This document shows, piece by piece, positions 30,142 through 38,155 of a DNA stretch of 64,000 nucleotides. The stretch lies in the NCBI RefSeq assembly GCF_030159595.1, contig NZ_BSKJ01000002.1, forward strand, positions 62,001 to 126,000, read 5' to 3'. Source of the stretch: Pseudomonas putida (GTDB taxonomy: Bacteria; Pseudomonadota; Gammaproteobacteria; Pseudomonadales; Pseudomonadaceae). Numbering within the stretch: the first letter of the stretch is position 1; each line of letters opens with the position of its first letter. The notes below the pieces were generated by a model. It was not told the DNA's origin, ran no database searches, and worked only from the letters and a program-made list of their open reading frames with translations. A program made the translations under genes and the position numbers.

Positions 30142-30798
30142 TCAACCACGCGTCTTGACTTCCGCCCGGTTGATGAACTGCACCTCTACCCGCCGATTAT
30201 GCTCATCCGCCGGGTCCACATTCGGTAACGGCTGCGAATCCCCATATCCCGCCACAATCACGCGTTTAGCCTGCCCGGCCTCCAACACTTCAATCAGCAG
30301 CTTGCGAGCTTCCCGCGCCCGCGCGGCAGACAGCGTGAAGTTATCGTCATACACCGTACAAAACTTGGCGAAGTCAGTGACTGGCCGAGACACTTGAACA
30401 TTATCGGTATGCCCCTCCACCAGTACCTGCGCCTGGCTGGAACTCTCGAAAAAACGGGCAATCCGTGGGCTGACAAGGCGCAATTGCCTTTGCGCCTCCT
30501 CTGTCAAACAGGCACTACCCCGGGCGAACATCTTGTCACCCAAGGTCATTTTGTTACCCGCCAGGTCGAAGGACACAAGCCCGGTGTCCCCCTGCTCATC
30601 CAGTGCCGCTTTCATTTCTTGCAACAGGCCGGTCACTTTCTCCTGCTCGGTCACCGCACGTTGATTCTTTTCTTCCTGTCGTTTGAGCTCCGCAAACTGG
30701 TTTTGCAACACCGAAACGACCAGCAGCAACATCACGACAGCCATCACGCCAGCCATCAGGTCAGAGATCGATACCCACTCGCTTGGTTTCTCTTTCAT
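30142..30798 (-). CDS. MotB/ZorB-like protein (TM plus OmpA domain)
   Basis: 218 residues. A short cytoplasmic N-terminus leads into one transmembrane helix with an acidic residue at its start (SISDLMAGVMAVVMLLLVV, Asp13), as in MotB, TolR and ZorB where this Asp carries protons. A periplasmic linker or coiled coil follows, then an OmpA-type peptidoglycan-binding domain (VEGHTDNV, LSAARAREARKLL, NRRVEVQF). It should form the stator with the preceding MotA-like protein. It is the last gene of the operon, 8 bp after it. A GTG two codons upstream is an alternative start. Confidence 0.85.
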   Translation of the reverse strand: MKEKPSEWVSISDLMAGVMAVVMLLLVVSVLQNQFAELKRQEEKNQRAVTEQEKVTGLLQEMKAALDEQGDTGLVSFDLAGNKMTLGDKMFARGSACLTEEAQRQLRLVSPRIARFFESSSQAQVLVEGHTDNVQVSRPVTDFAKFCTVYDDNFTLSAARAREARKLLIEVLEAGQAKRVIVAGYGDSQPLPNVDPADEHNRRVEVQFINRAEVKTRG

Positions 30799-30806
30799 GG
30801 TCACAC

Positions 30807-33176
30807 TCAGGCGTTTACGGCTTTTCTGGCCTTCACCGATTCATTGATGGTGTGGGCAACATCCGTCAATTGCTTGAGCGACTGCTGCAGCGTCGAAAGG
30901 TCGAGGGGTGGCCGGGCGGCAACCGTGGCCAGCGCGTCGAGTGATTCGGGCACCTTGATGAGCATCTCCGAAACCTTGTCGTAGCGCTTGTCCAGCGACA
31001 CCATGCGCTGCCCGCTCTCGGACACGGCTTTGAGGCCGGCCATGATGTCCTTGGACAACTTCGTTACCACACCTTCAATCGCAATGATGTTGGTGTTGAG
31101 GTTCAAGCTGACCATCTCGAACTCTTCAGTGGTCCGTTTCTGCGCGTCGGCGGTAGCCTTCATGTTCCCGGCCACGTTCTGCATGGCAGTGTTCACCGCA
31201 ATCGACATTTCGCCAATGGCCGTGGAGATGTTCTGGGTTGCCACGTCCAGGTTCGTGGTCATGTTGACGAGGTTAGTGCCAAAATCTTTGTTCATGGTGC
31301 CAATGGTCGAGCCCAGATCGACCTTGACCGCCTCCATTACCTTGCCCAGGTTGCCCGTGGCAATTTCCAGCTGCTCACCCATGGTGCTCAGGTTACGGCT
31401 GAAGTCGCTGTTCATGGCTGTCAACGTGCCGTTCAGGTCGGCTTTCACGCCCTCCATCACTTCAGTCATGCGCACGTTCAGGTTATCCACAACCGCTTGC
31501 AGCTCAGAGGCGGATTTCGACACCTTGCTGCCCGCTTCACCCATGGTCTGCGCAGCCACTTGCAAGGCTTGCAGATTGTCACGGCTGCTGTCGGTGAACT
31601 CGGTCAGTGCCTGCTCGCTACGTTTGCTGAAGCTGGCAATTTCACGCGTAATCGCCTGCCCGTCGCGAGCGAGCTGCTGGCTTTGAACCTGACCTTCCCG
31701 CAATTCGTCGATGCCTTGTGTGACACCGGCAATGCTGCTGTTCAGCCCTTCGAAACCGGCCAACAAGTCGCTGTGGTGGCTGTCGGCCAACGTACCTATC
31801 GCCCGCTCGGTGCGTTCGGCAGCGTTTGACAGCTCGCTGACAATGCTTTGCTGGTGGTTAGCCTGGCCTTGCAGCAACGCATCAATACCTTGGGTGACAC
31901 CAGCGATGCCGGTGTTCAGGCCCTCAAAGCCGATGTGCAAGCTATTGCTGTTGGTGTCCGCAAACGCACTCAATGCCTGCTCGGTACGCTCAGCAAAGCG
32001 CGACACTTCACTGACTACGGCCTGTTGGCTGTCAGCCTGGCCTTGCAGCAGCGCATCGATACCTTGGGTGACGCCGGCGATGCCGGTGTTCAGGCCCTCA
32101 AAGCCGATGTGCAAGCTATTGCTGTTACTGTCCGCAAACGCGCTCAGTGCCTGCTCGGTACGCTCAGCAGAGCGCGACACTTCACCGACTACGGCCTGTT
32201 GGCTGTCAGCCTGGCCTTGCAGCAGCGCATCAATACCTTGGGTGACGCCGGCGATGCCGGTATTCAGCCCCTCGAAACCGGCCTGCAAGTGACGGCTGTT
32301 GCTGTCGGCAAACTCACTCAGCGCCCTTTCGCTGCGCTCGGCAGCACTGCCAATCTCGCTGATGATGGCTTGCTGGTTAGCCGTGTTGCTTTGCATCAAC
32401 GCCGCGATGCCCTGCGTTACACCCGCTATATGGGTGTTCAGGCCATTGATGCCAGCTTGCAGCAACTGTTTTTTCTCACTCTCGGTACGTTGCTGAATTT
32501 TCAGTTGCTGCTGCCATTGCACTCTCAGCGCATCGGCCTGTTTGCCCATGGCGCCGCTCAGGAACTTAGCGGCACTGGCCATGCAGTTCTGCAGGAAGAC
32601 GTCGTGCGCTTTACTGGCCGCTTCGCGTTGCTGTTGGCTTTGCTGCAGCTGGTCCTTCACCTTGCCAATGCACCAGGCCAACCGTCGGCTCTCGTAGCCC
32701 AGAAGCAAGTCCCACACCTTCAACAGTATGAAGGCCATGATGCCCCAGGTAGAGGTTTTGAACTTGGTACCCAGGCCCTGCATCATGGCGGTAAGGTCTT
32801 GCATGGCACCGCCCATGGCGCCGACGGATGCATTGCCGCTCTTCTGCAGAATGGTCGAGGCATGATCCAGGGCCATCCCCAAGCCCAGGAACGTGCCGAG
32901 CAAGCCCACTACCAAAAGCATGCCGGGCATGATGCCGGCAATTTTCTCAGCGGTGGTGGATACCGTTTCGCTCAAATCATGAACCGACCCATGGTCCGCT
33001 TGCAGAGCCGATGACTCCAGGTTACCGCCACGCCACTTTTTCTCCCAACCCTTAGGCTTGGCGTGCAAGGCCACCATCAGTGCGGTCAGGATGGTCGCGC
33101 TCCAGATGAACGCAAAAAAGCTCATCTGCAGCAGTTCAGGCTGCGGCAGCAGAAAACTCATGATTTCGCTGTTCAC
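30807..33176 (-). CDS. MotA/ZorA-like channel protein with long repeated cytoplasmic tail
   Basis: 789 residues. Three transmembrane segments (about 18-37, 82-102, 143-161). IMPGMLLVVGLLGTFLGLGM and KTSTWGIMAFIL correspond to the two conserved helices of MotA/TolQ/ExbB. From about 165 to the end the protein is one long helical, Gln/Ser/Ala-rich tail containing five copies of a ~58-residue repeat (242-537). Three TM helices plus a long intracellular tail is the ZorA design of Zorya. The GTG start overlaps the upstream stop (GTGA), GAGG lies before it, and the ZorB-like gene follows directly. No ZorC/ZorD-type gene is near. Confidence 0.83.
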   Translation of the reverse strand: MNSEIMSFLLPQPELLQMSFFAFIWSATILTALMVALHAKPKGWEKKWRGGNLESSALQADHGSVHDLSETVSTTAEKIAGIMPGMLLVVGLLGTFLGLGMALDHASTILQKSGNASVGAMGGAMQDLTAMMQGLGTKFKTSTWGIMAFILLKVWDLLLGYESRRLAWCIGKVKDQLQQSQQQREAASKAHDVFLQNCMASAAKFLSGAMGKQADALRVQWQQQLKIQQRTESEKKQLLQAGINGLNTHIAGVTQGIAALMQSNTANQQAIISEIGSAAERSERALSEFADSNSRHLQAGFEGLNTGIAGVTQGIDALLQGQADSQQAVVGEVSRSAERTEQALSAFADSNSNSLHIGFEGLNTGIAGVTQGIDALLQGQADSQQAVVSEVSRFAERTEQALSAFADTNSNSLHIGFEGLNTGIAGVTQGIDALLQGQANHQQSIVSELSNAAERTERAIGTLADSHHSDLLAGFEGLNSSIAGVTQGIDELREGQVQSQQLARDGQAITREIASFSKRSEQALTEFTDSSRDNLQALQVAAQTMGEAGSKVSKSASELQAVVDNLNVRMTEVMEGVKADLNGTLTAMNSDFSRNLSTMGEQLEIATGNLGKVMEAVKVDLGSTIGTMNKDFGTNLVNMTTNLDVATQNISTAIGEMSIAVNTAMQNVAGNMKATADAQKRTTEEFEMVSLNLNTNIIAIEGVVTKLSKDIMAGLKAVSESGQRMVSLDKRYDKVSEMLIKVPESLDALATVAARPPLDLSTLQQSLKQLTDVAHTINESVKARKAVNA
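31566..32453 (-). repeat. Five ~174-bp coding repeats in the ZorA-like tail
   Basis: Residues 242-299, 300-357, 358-415, 416-473 and 474-537 each begin G(F/I)xGLN then IAGVTQGI and end with an AERTE/SERAL segment. The middle copies are nearly identical in DNA as well as protein, showing recent duplication or gene conversion; the outer copies have diverged. Number and phase suit a lengthening coiled-coil or filament-like tail. Confidence 0.9.
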
Positions 33177-34405
33177 AGGCTAACCTCAACAGCCTTGAAC
33201 GATTCGGTGCGCGCGCGGCAGTCATCCTCGAAGATGTTGCCAAAGTCGATCAACAGGGCTTGCTCGTCCTCGCTCAACGCCTCCCACTTCACATCCTGTT
33301 GAGCACATCGGGCGATCAGCGCACCCACTTCCTCGCTGCGATCGGCGAGGTATTCCTGGCCGTCGTCGATCAACTGCTGCTCATCTTTTTCCAGCAACTG
33401 AAGGAAGCCTTCGGAGGCATACACATAAGCACGCTTTTCCCGAATGCTGATATCCAGGTTGTCCAGCCGCTCGCTATCACGGCCCAGGTTGCGCTCCAGA
33501 TCGTTGAGCACCACTTGCTCTTGCGCCGTCAACGCTTCGGTACGGCTGGCCATGGCCATGCGTTTGGCCAATACCTTGTCACGCGAAAGGCTTTGGTTAA
33601 GCTGCTTCCACTGCTCTTCAAGCAGCTCCAGCTCCACGTTCCAGGCGATGGTCATTTCTTCGAACACGAACGGCACCACCGGCTTGCCGAAGTGCAGCGT
33701 GGTCAGCTCGTTCAGGGTTTCGGTCTGCTCGACGGTCAGCGTCGGGTTTTCGTCCAGCAGGCTGGTCGAGATATCCATCAGCGCCAGCATGTCCGAGTCC
33801 ATGTCGCTCAGTGTTTCAATCGAGGTCATGCGTTTTTCGTAGAACTTCAGCAACTTCTGAGCCGCGCGCACACGCAGGTAGTGGTTGAAGTCCTTGAATT
33901 GCTCATTCTCGACCACCCGCAGGATTTTGGCCTTGGTCAGCAGGTAGGCATTGATCAACTCTGCCACCCTGATGGCTGCCAGTTCGGCCGCCGGTACTTT
34001 ATCCATGGCTTCTTTGAACGTGCGGGCACGTGCTTCGGCCTCAGCGATTTCGACATCGTTGAGGACTTTGTCGCGAATTTCCCGCGCGGTCTTGATGACC
34101 CAGTCGATGGCTTTTTGCAGTTTTTCCATCATCGGGTGTTTGTCGAGGTTCTCAAGGAACCCCAGGCCCTTCTCCAGGGCAAGTGCCATGCTGGTCACGA
34201 TGGGCCAAGGGGAACACTGGGCCAACACAGTGAGGGCGACTCGCACATGGCTGATGTAGGGCTTTACTGTCTTCCAGACTTTCTTGACGTTGCCGACGAA
34301 CGTTTCAGCCTTGTCTGCCAACCAGTTGACCGTGGCGACGGCGGCTTTCTTTACCGCGTTGATGGCACTGGAGGCTGCCGACTTGAATCGATCCCATAAA
34401 CCCAT
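33173..34405 (-). CDS. Helical protein of unknown family in the ZorAB-like operon
   Basis: 410 residues. The N-terminus is a basic amphipathic helix (MGLWDRFKSAASSAINAVKK). A moderately hydrophobic patch (VRVALTVLAQCSPWPIVTSM, about 54-73) follows. The rest is almost wholly helical and rich in Glu/Leu/Lys. No catalytic motif, zinc site or known domain is visible. GAGGAGCAAGTC precedes the ATG; it starts 10 bp after the AAA+ gene and its stop overlaps the start of the ZorA-like gene. It is likely an adaptor or effector between ATPase and motor (inference). Confidence 0.72.
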   Translation of the reverse strand: MGLWDRFKSAASSAINAVKKAAVATVNWLADKAETFVGNVKKVWKTVKPYISHVRVALTVLAQCSPWPIVTSMALALEKGLGFLENLDKHPMMEKLQKAIDWVIKTAREIRDKVLNDVEIAEAEARARTFKEAMDKVPAAELAAIRVAELINAYLLTKAKILRVVENEQFKDFNHYLRVRAAQKLLKFYEKRMTSIETLSDMDSDMLALMDISTSLLDENPTLTVEQTETLNELTTLHFGKPVVPFVFEEMTIAWNVELELLEEQWKQLNQSLSRDKVLAKRMAMASRTEALTAQEQVVLNDLERNLGRDSERLDNLDISIREKRAYVYASEGFLQLLEKDEQQLIDDGQEYLADRSEEVGALIARCAQQDVKWEALSEDEQALLIDFGNIFEDDCRARTESFKAVEVSL

Positions 34406-34415
34406 GACTTGCTCC

Positions 34416-35375
34416 TCAGCTAACGCCCAGTAATTTCCGCGCGGCGTCCAATGATGGTGTGTTGGTTTTGCTGTTGTTGGTTTTTAGATGCGCAAGGGCG
34501 CTGACAACCTGGTCAATGGCGTCCTGCAGGTGGACCAATGCCAACGCGGGCCTTTCTACGGTTTTCACCGCTTTGGCGAGAGCCAGGCGCATACAGGTGC
34601 GAATCTCACGCCCCGACAACCCTTGTGAAGCTTGCGCTGCAGCACTCAGCAGCAGGTCACGCTCAGCGCCCAACGGGATGCCTGGCACCAGCAGTTTTGC
34701 CCAGATGGCCTGTCGCTCTTGCTCCCCTGGCAGTTCGAAGCTCACATGCTGGGAGATACGGCTAACAAATGCCGAGTCATAGTTCTTGGCGAAGTTGGTG
34801 GCGAAGATGACCACGCCTTCGTGCCGCTCCAACTCGATCAACAACGTCGAACGCATGGCATTGACTTCGTTGTCGATGCCTTGAGTGACGGATGAAAGGC
34901 GTTTGCCCAACAGCGTGTCTGCTTCGTCGAAGAACAGCACTGCATCTTTGGCCTGGGCACTGCGGAACACGGCCGCGATGTTCTTGGAGGTATCACCCAT
35001 GAACTTGCTTTCAAGGTCGGCAATGCTGACCAGCATGATCTTCTTGCCCAGGCTCCCAGCGAATGCTTCGGCAGTGAGCGTCTTGCCAGTACCAGGAGGG
35101 CCATAGAAGTTGAGGATCGTGCCCTTGCCGCTTGGGTCCACGGCAGCAAATCCCCAATCCACATAGATGGTCTGGTAGCACTCGATCTTGGCCACCGCCT
35201 CTGCCAGCTGTTGCTGCAAGTCGCTCGACATCACGACGTCACGCTCCAGCGTGAAACGCGGATCGACGCAACGAAACTCCGCCTCGACAGGCGCAGGCTT
35301 CGCGGTAGGTTGCTCGTCTAGCCCTTCTAGAAAGTGCGGCCGGATTTTGCTGCGCAAGTAGTCATTCGATGACAT
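34416..35375 (-). CDS. AAA+ ATPase of the ZorAB-like operon
   Basis: 319 residues, a single classic AAA module. Walker A is GPPGTGKT (92-99), Walker B VLFFDEAD (146-153). KFMGDTSKNI lies between them as in FtsH/spastin/Bcs1-like proteins; sensor 1 is IFATNFAKNYD, an arginine-finger region is FVSRISQHV, and sensor 2 is GLSGREIRTC. No protease, nuclease or helicase domain is attached, so it probably remodels or recruits partner proteins. The ATG at 35375 follows AAAGG. It is the first gene of the operon. Confidence 0.88.
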   Translation of the reverse strand: MSSNDYLRSKIRPHFLEGLDEQPTAKPAPVEAEFRCVDPRFTLERDVVMSSDLQQQLAEAVAKIECYQTIYVDWGFAAVDPSGKGTILNFYGPPGTGKTLTAEAFAGSLGKKIMLVSIADLESKFMGDTSKNIAAVFRSAQAKDAVLFFDEADTLLGKRLSSVTQGIDNEVNAMRSTLLIELERHEGVVIFATNFAKNYDSAFVSRISQHVSFELPGEQERQAIWAKLLVPGIPLGAERDLLLSAAAQASQGLSGREIRTCMRLALAKAVKTVERPALALVHLQDAIDQVVSALAHLKTNNSKTNTPSLDAARKLLGVS

Positions 35376-35498
35376 CGGGTAAAACCTTTGGCAGGTCAAG
35401 TACAGAAGAGGTGAGCGAGCCGCAAAAAAGCTGGCTGGTCGAAAAGCTTCGCCTGCCTGCAAGCAGCACGATGGCAATCCGCTATCGGCGCGAGTTCG

Positions 35499-35526
35499 AT
35501 AATCTTTAGCGGGCTATAGGTGACAA
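35499..35526 (-). promoter_or_regulatory. Candidate sigma-70 promoter of the ZorAB-like operon
   Basis: Minus-strand TTGTCA (complement of 35521-35526), 16-nt spacer, GATTAT (complement of 35499-35504): 5/6 and 4/6 matches to the consensus. It is about 125 bp upstream of the AAA+ ATG. The palindrome next to it strengthens the case. Confidence 0.45.
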
Positions 35527-35531
35527 CCGAA

Positions 35532-35568
35532 GCACACAACTGGCGGGTAACCCATGCCAGTTGTGTGC
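35532..35568. repeat. Long palindrome upstream of the ZorAB-like operon
   Basis: GCACACAACTGGC (35532-35544) and GCCAGTTGTGTGC (35556-35568) are perfect 13-bp inverted arms. The 11-nt centre contains a second small palindrome, GGGTAACCC. It sits directly upstream of the candidate -35 box. No T-run follows on either side, so an operator or cruciform is more likely than a terminator. Confidence 0.7.
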
Positions 35569-35653
35569 CTCGATAGGTTGGAGGGGGCGGCGAACTCGAT
35601 GTAACGCCCTTCCTGGCGATCATTCAGTTCACTGTGGAGATCGGTATAACAAT

Positions 35654-35669
35654 CGAGGGTTTCCCCTCG
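35654..35669 (-). terminator. Weak hairpin after the TonB receptor gene
   Basis: Minus-strand CGAGGG-GAAA-CCCTCG, a 6-bp stem with a stable GNRA loop, directly after the stop codon and followed by ATTGTTAT. Confidence 0.5.
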
Positions 35670-35671
35670 CC

Positions 35672-38065
35672 TTACCAGCTATAACTCAACTTGGCCGTAA
35701 CCTCCCGCCCTGGGTTGTAGTAGTTCGCCGTCCCCGACCCCACCACATGCTGCTCGTCGAACAGGTTGCTCACATTCAGCGCAAGGTCCGTCCCCTTGGC
35801 AATCTTGTAGTTCAGCGCCGCGTCAAACAGCGTGGTGCCGTCGCTTTTCTTGGTGTTGGCAGCATCCATGTAATAGCCCCCCACATACCGAGCCCCCAGA
35901 CCAACGCTCACATCCGTGTCGGCAATGTCGTAGTAGCTCCACAGCGAAGCCGTATGCTTCGGCGCCACGGTGAATTCCTTGCCCTTGAGCGAAGTGCCGT
36001 CATACAGCGCACCGCGTAGCACCTCGGTTTCCATGTAGGAATAGGCACCGATCAGGCTGAGGTTTTGCGTGACTTGCGCCTTGGCTTCCAGGTCCAGGCC
36101 ACGTGCATGTGACTCACCCACCGTCTGCTGCTCGATGATGCCGCTCGGCAGCACGACGGCGATGGTGACGTTTTCCTGGGTCAGGTCATAAACGGCAGCA
36201 GAGAACAACGCATCCATGCCCAGTGGCGAGTACTTCACGCCCACTTCGTACTGCCTGCCGGTCTGCGGCGTTACGCCAACCTGCGGAGGCGAAACCGATT
36301 CCACCATGCTCACATAAGTGGAGACTTCATCGTTGACGATGTACGTCAGCGCGCCACGGTAGGACGTTTCAGAGAAGTTGTCGCTTTGCTTGCTCACCCC
36401 GCCGACGTACTCCGTGCTGGACAGGTCCATGGCGTCGTTACGCACACCCGCTGTTGCGATCAGGCGGTCATAGAAGGACAGGTTCTGCTGCAGGAACACG
36501 GCCTTGGTGGTGGCGTCGTTCTTCTTGCGGGTATAGGGCGTGATGCCGCCCGGCACGCCGGTGAAGACCGGGTTGGCGATATCGATGGAGGGCGCCAGGC
36601 TGTAGACGGAGCTCTGTTTGGTGGTCGAGTCGAGGTATTCCACACCCACCAGGGTGCTGCTGTCGACGTGCTCGAACTGGGCATCGTACTGCAGCATCAG
36701 GTTGCCGTTGAGCTGATCGGCATCGCTGTCAGTTCCGAATACATAGCGCGGTAGGGTGGTACCCACCCGCGAAGCGCTGTCGCTCAGATAGACATAGCCA
36801 AAGTCATCGCTCAACTCGCTGTAGCGCAGGTTGCCGCGCAGCGTGAAGCCGTTATCGAAGTCGTGGGTGATGTTGCCGCTGAGGCTGGTGCGCTCGACAT
36901 CGTGGAAGTTGTAGCCGGGCTCGCCGTAGAAGTCGCTGCGGTCGTATTCCTTGTCCAGTGGGTAGCCACCGCTGTTTGGCGAGCTGTTGGTCTTCAGGTA
37001 GTCGAGGATCACCGTGGCCGAGGTGAAGTCGGTGGGTGCCCAGGTCAGGCCGCCCATCACGAAGCGGTTGTCGTCCTGCGAATGGTCGTACTCACGGTCG
37101 CTGTTCTGCATCTTGGCCGTGAAGCGGCCCGCCAGCGTTTGTTCGTCGTTCAGCGCATCGCCCACGTCGATACCGGTCTCGGCATGGTCATAGGAGCCAT
37201 AGGTCACATAACCCTGGCCAAACTTTTCGAAGCGCGGCTGTTTGGTCACGAAGTTCACCGAGCCGCCTGGGTCTGCCGGGCCGAACAGGGTGGAGTTGGC
37301 GCCTCGCAGAATCTCGATGCGCTCGTAGGCGTAAGGGTCTTCGCGCACCCCGCGCATCGAGCTCAAGGTCAGGCCATCACGGTAAGTGGTGGCCTGGAAG
37401 CCGCGGATCTGGAAGTAGTCGTTGCGGTCGTCCGAGCCGTAGAAGTCGCTGACCACGCCAGGGGTGTATAGCAGCGCCTCTTCCGTGGTGCTGACACTGC
37501 GCTGCTGCATTTCCTTGTTGGTGACCACAGACACCGACGCTGGCGTGTTGAGGATGCTGGTCGCCACCTTGCCACCTACCCACAGCTCCTTGGCAACCAC
37601 CGAGTTGGTGTCATCATCGGCACTGGCCTTGACCTTGGCATTGATGATAACGGGTGCCAGGCGATAGTCCTCGGTCGCGCCCAGTTCCAGCGGGCCAGCA
37701 GGTTTGGGTTGCGGTACCACCAGGTAGGCACCCGGGCCTTGCTGCTCGGCCTGGAGTTCGGTCCCCTGCAACAACGACGAGAGTGCAGCCGAGGTGCCCA
37801 GCGTACCCTGCACGCCCGCCGTGTTGCGGTTGGCGACGCTCTGTGCATCGAAGGACAGGCTGATACCGGCCTGGCGCGCAAAGTGGTCAAGCGCCGGCGC
37901 CAGTGGGCCACCAGGAATGTTCCATTGCTGGAGCTGGTTGTTGTGCTCAGCGGTTGCGGACTGCGCAAGTGAAGGCAGCGCATAGCTGCTGACAACCAGG
38001 CCCAGGAAAGCAGCGTGCACAGCACGGCTCAATGGATGGCGCTGTGAAACCGGGGTCGAACTCAT
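35672..38065 (-). CDS. TonB-dependent siderophore receptor with STN domain
   Basis: 797 residues. After the signal peptide (cleavage after SLAQS-like text near residue 35) comes an STN domain (WNIPGGPLAPALDHFARQAG, then ISLSFDAQSV). The plug follows (SVVTNKEMQQRS, then YFQIRGF, then LRGANSTLFGPADPGGSVNF), then a 22-strand barrel ending KLSYSW with the required terminal aromatic. It imports a ferric siderophore across the outer membrane. The STN domain normally signals to a FecR-type anti-sigma factor, but no fecI/fecR pair lies in this window. The ATG at 38065 gives the best signal peptide. Confidence 0.93.
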   Translation of the reverse strand: MSSTPVSQRHPLSRAVHAAFLGLVVSSYALPSLAQSATAEHNNQLQQWNIPGGPLAPALDHFARQAGISLSFDAQSVANRNTAGVQGTLGTSAALSSLLQGTELQAEQQGPGAYLVVPQPKPAGPLELGATEDYRLAPVIINAKVKASADDDTNSVVAKELWVGGKVATSILNTPASVSVVTNKEMQQRSVSTTEEALLYTPGVVSDFYGSDDRNDYFQIRGFQATTYRDGLTLSSMRGVREDPYAYERIEILRGANSTLFGPADPGGSVNFVTKQPRFEKFGQGYVTYGSYDHAETGIDVGDALNDEQTLAGRFTAKMQNSDREYDHSQDDNRFVMGGLTWAPTDFTSATVILDYLKTNSSPNSGGYPLDKEYDRSDFYGEPGYNFHDVERTSLSGNITHDFDNGFTLRGNLRYSELSDDFGYVYLSDSASRVGTTLPRYVFGTDSDADQLNGNLMLQYDAQFEHVDSSTLVGVEYLDSTTKQSSVYSLAPSIDIANPVFTGVPGGITPYTRKKNDATTKAVFLQQNLSFYDRLIATAGVRNDAMDLSSTEYVGGVSKQSDNFSETSYRGALTYIVNDEVSTYVSMVESVSPPQVGVTPQTGRQYEVGVKYSPLGMDALFSAAVYDLTQENVTIAVVLPSGIIEQQTVGESHARGLDLEAKAQVTQNLSLIGAYSYMETEVLRGALYDGTSLKGKEFTVAPKHTASLWSYYDIADTDVSVGLGARYVGGYYMDAANTKKSDGTTLFDAALNYKIAKGTDLALNVSNLFDEQHVVGSGTANYYNPGREVTAKLSYSW

Positions 38066-38130
38066 TCTCTCGCTCCGTGGAGGGGGTCGGCGGGGTGGCC
38101 TGTAATCCGGCCTTATCAACAGGCCGGACG

Positions 38131-38152
38131 AGAATGAGAAATCACCTCATTT
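38131..38152. promoter_or_regulatory. Possible Fur box before the siderophore receptor
   Basis: An inverted AATGAG...CTCATT lies within an AT-rich stretch about 65-85 bp upstream of the receptor ATG. It partly resembles the GATAATGATAATCATTATC consensus (AATGAGAAATCACCTCATT). Weak match; inferred mainly from gene function. Confidence 0.3.
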
Positions 38153-38155
38153 ATT

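Noticed and set aside
31566..32453. CRISPR-like regular repeats
   Set aside because: The period is 174 bp with no spacer structure, in frame with a long protein; these are coding repeats.
31848..33014. Plus-strand open frame within the ZorA-like gene
   Set aside because: Repeat-derived antisense frame; the minus-strand frame has transmembrane and family signals.
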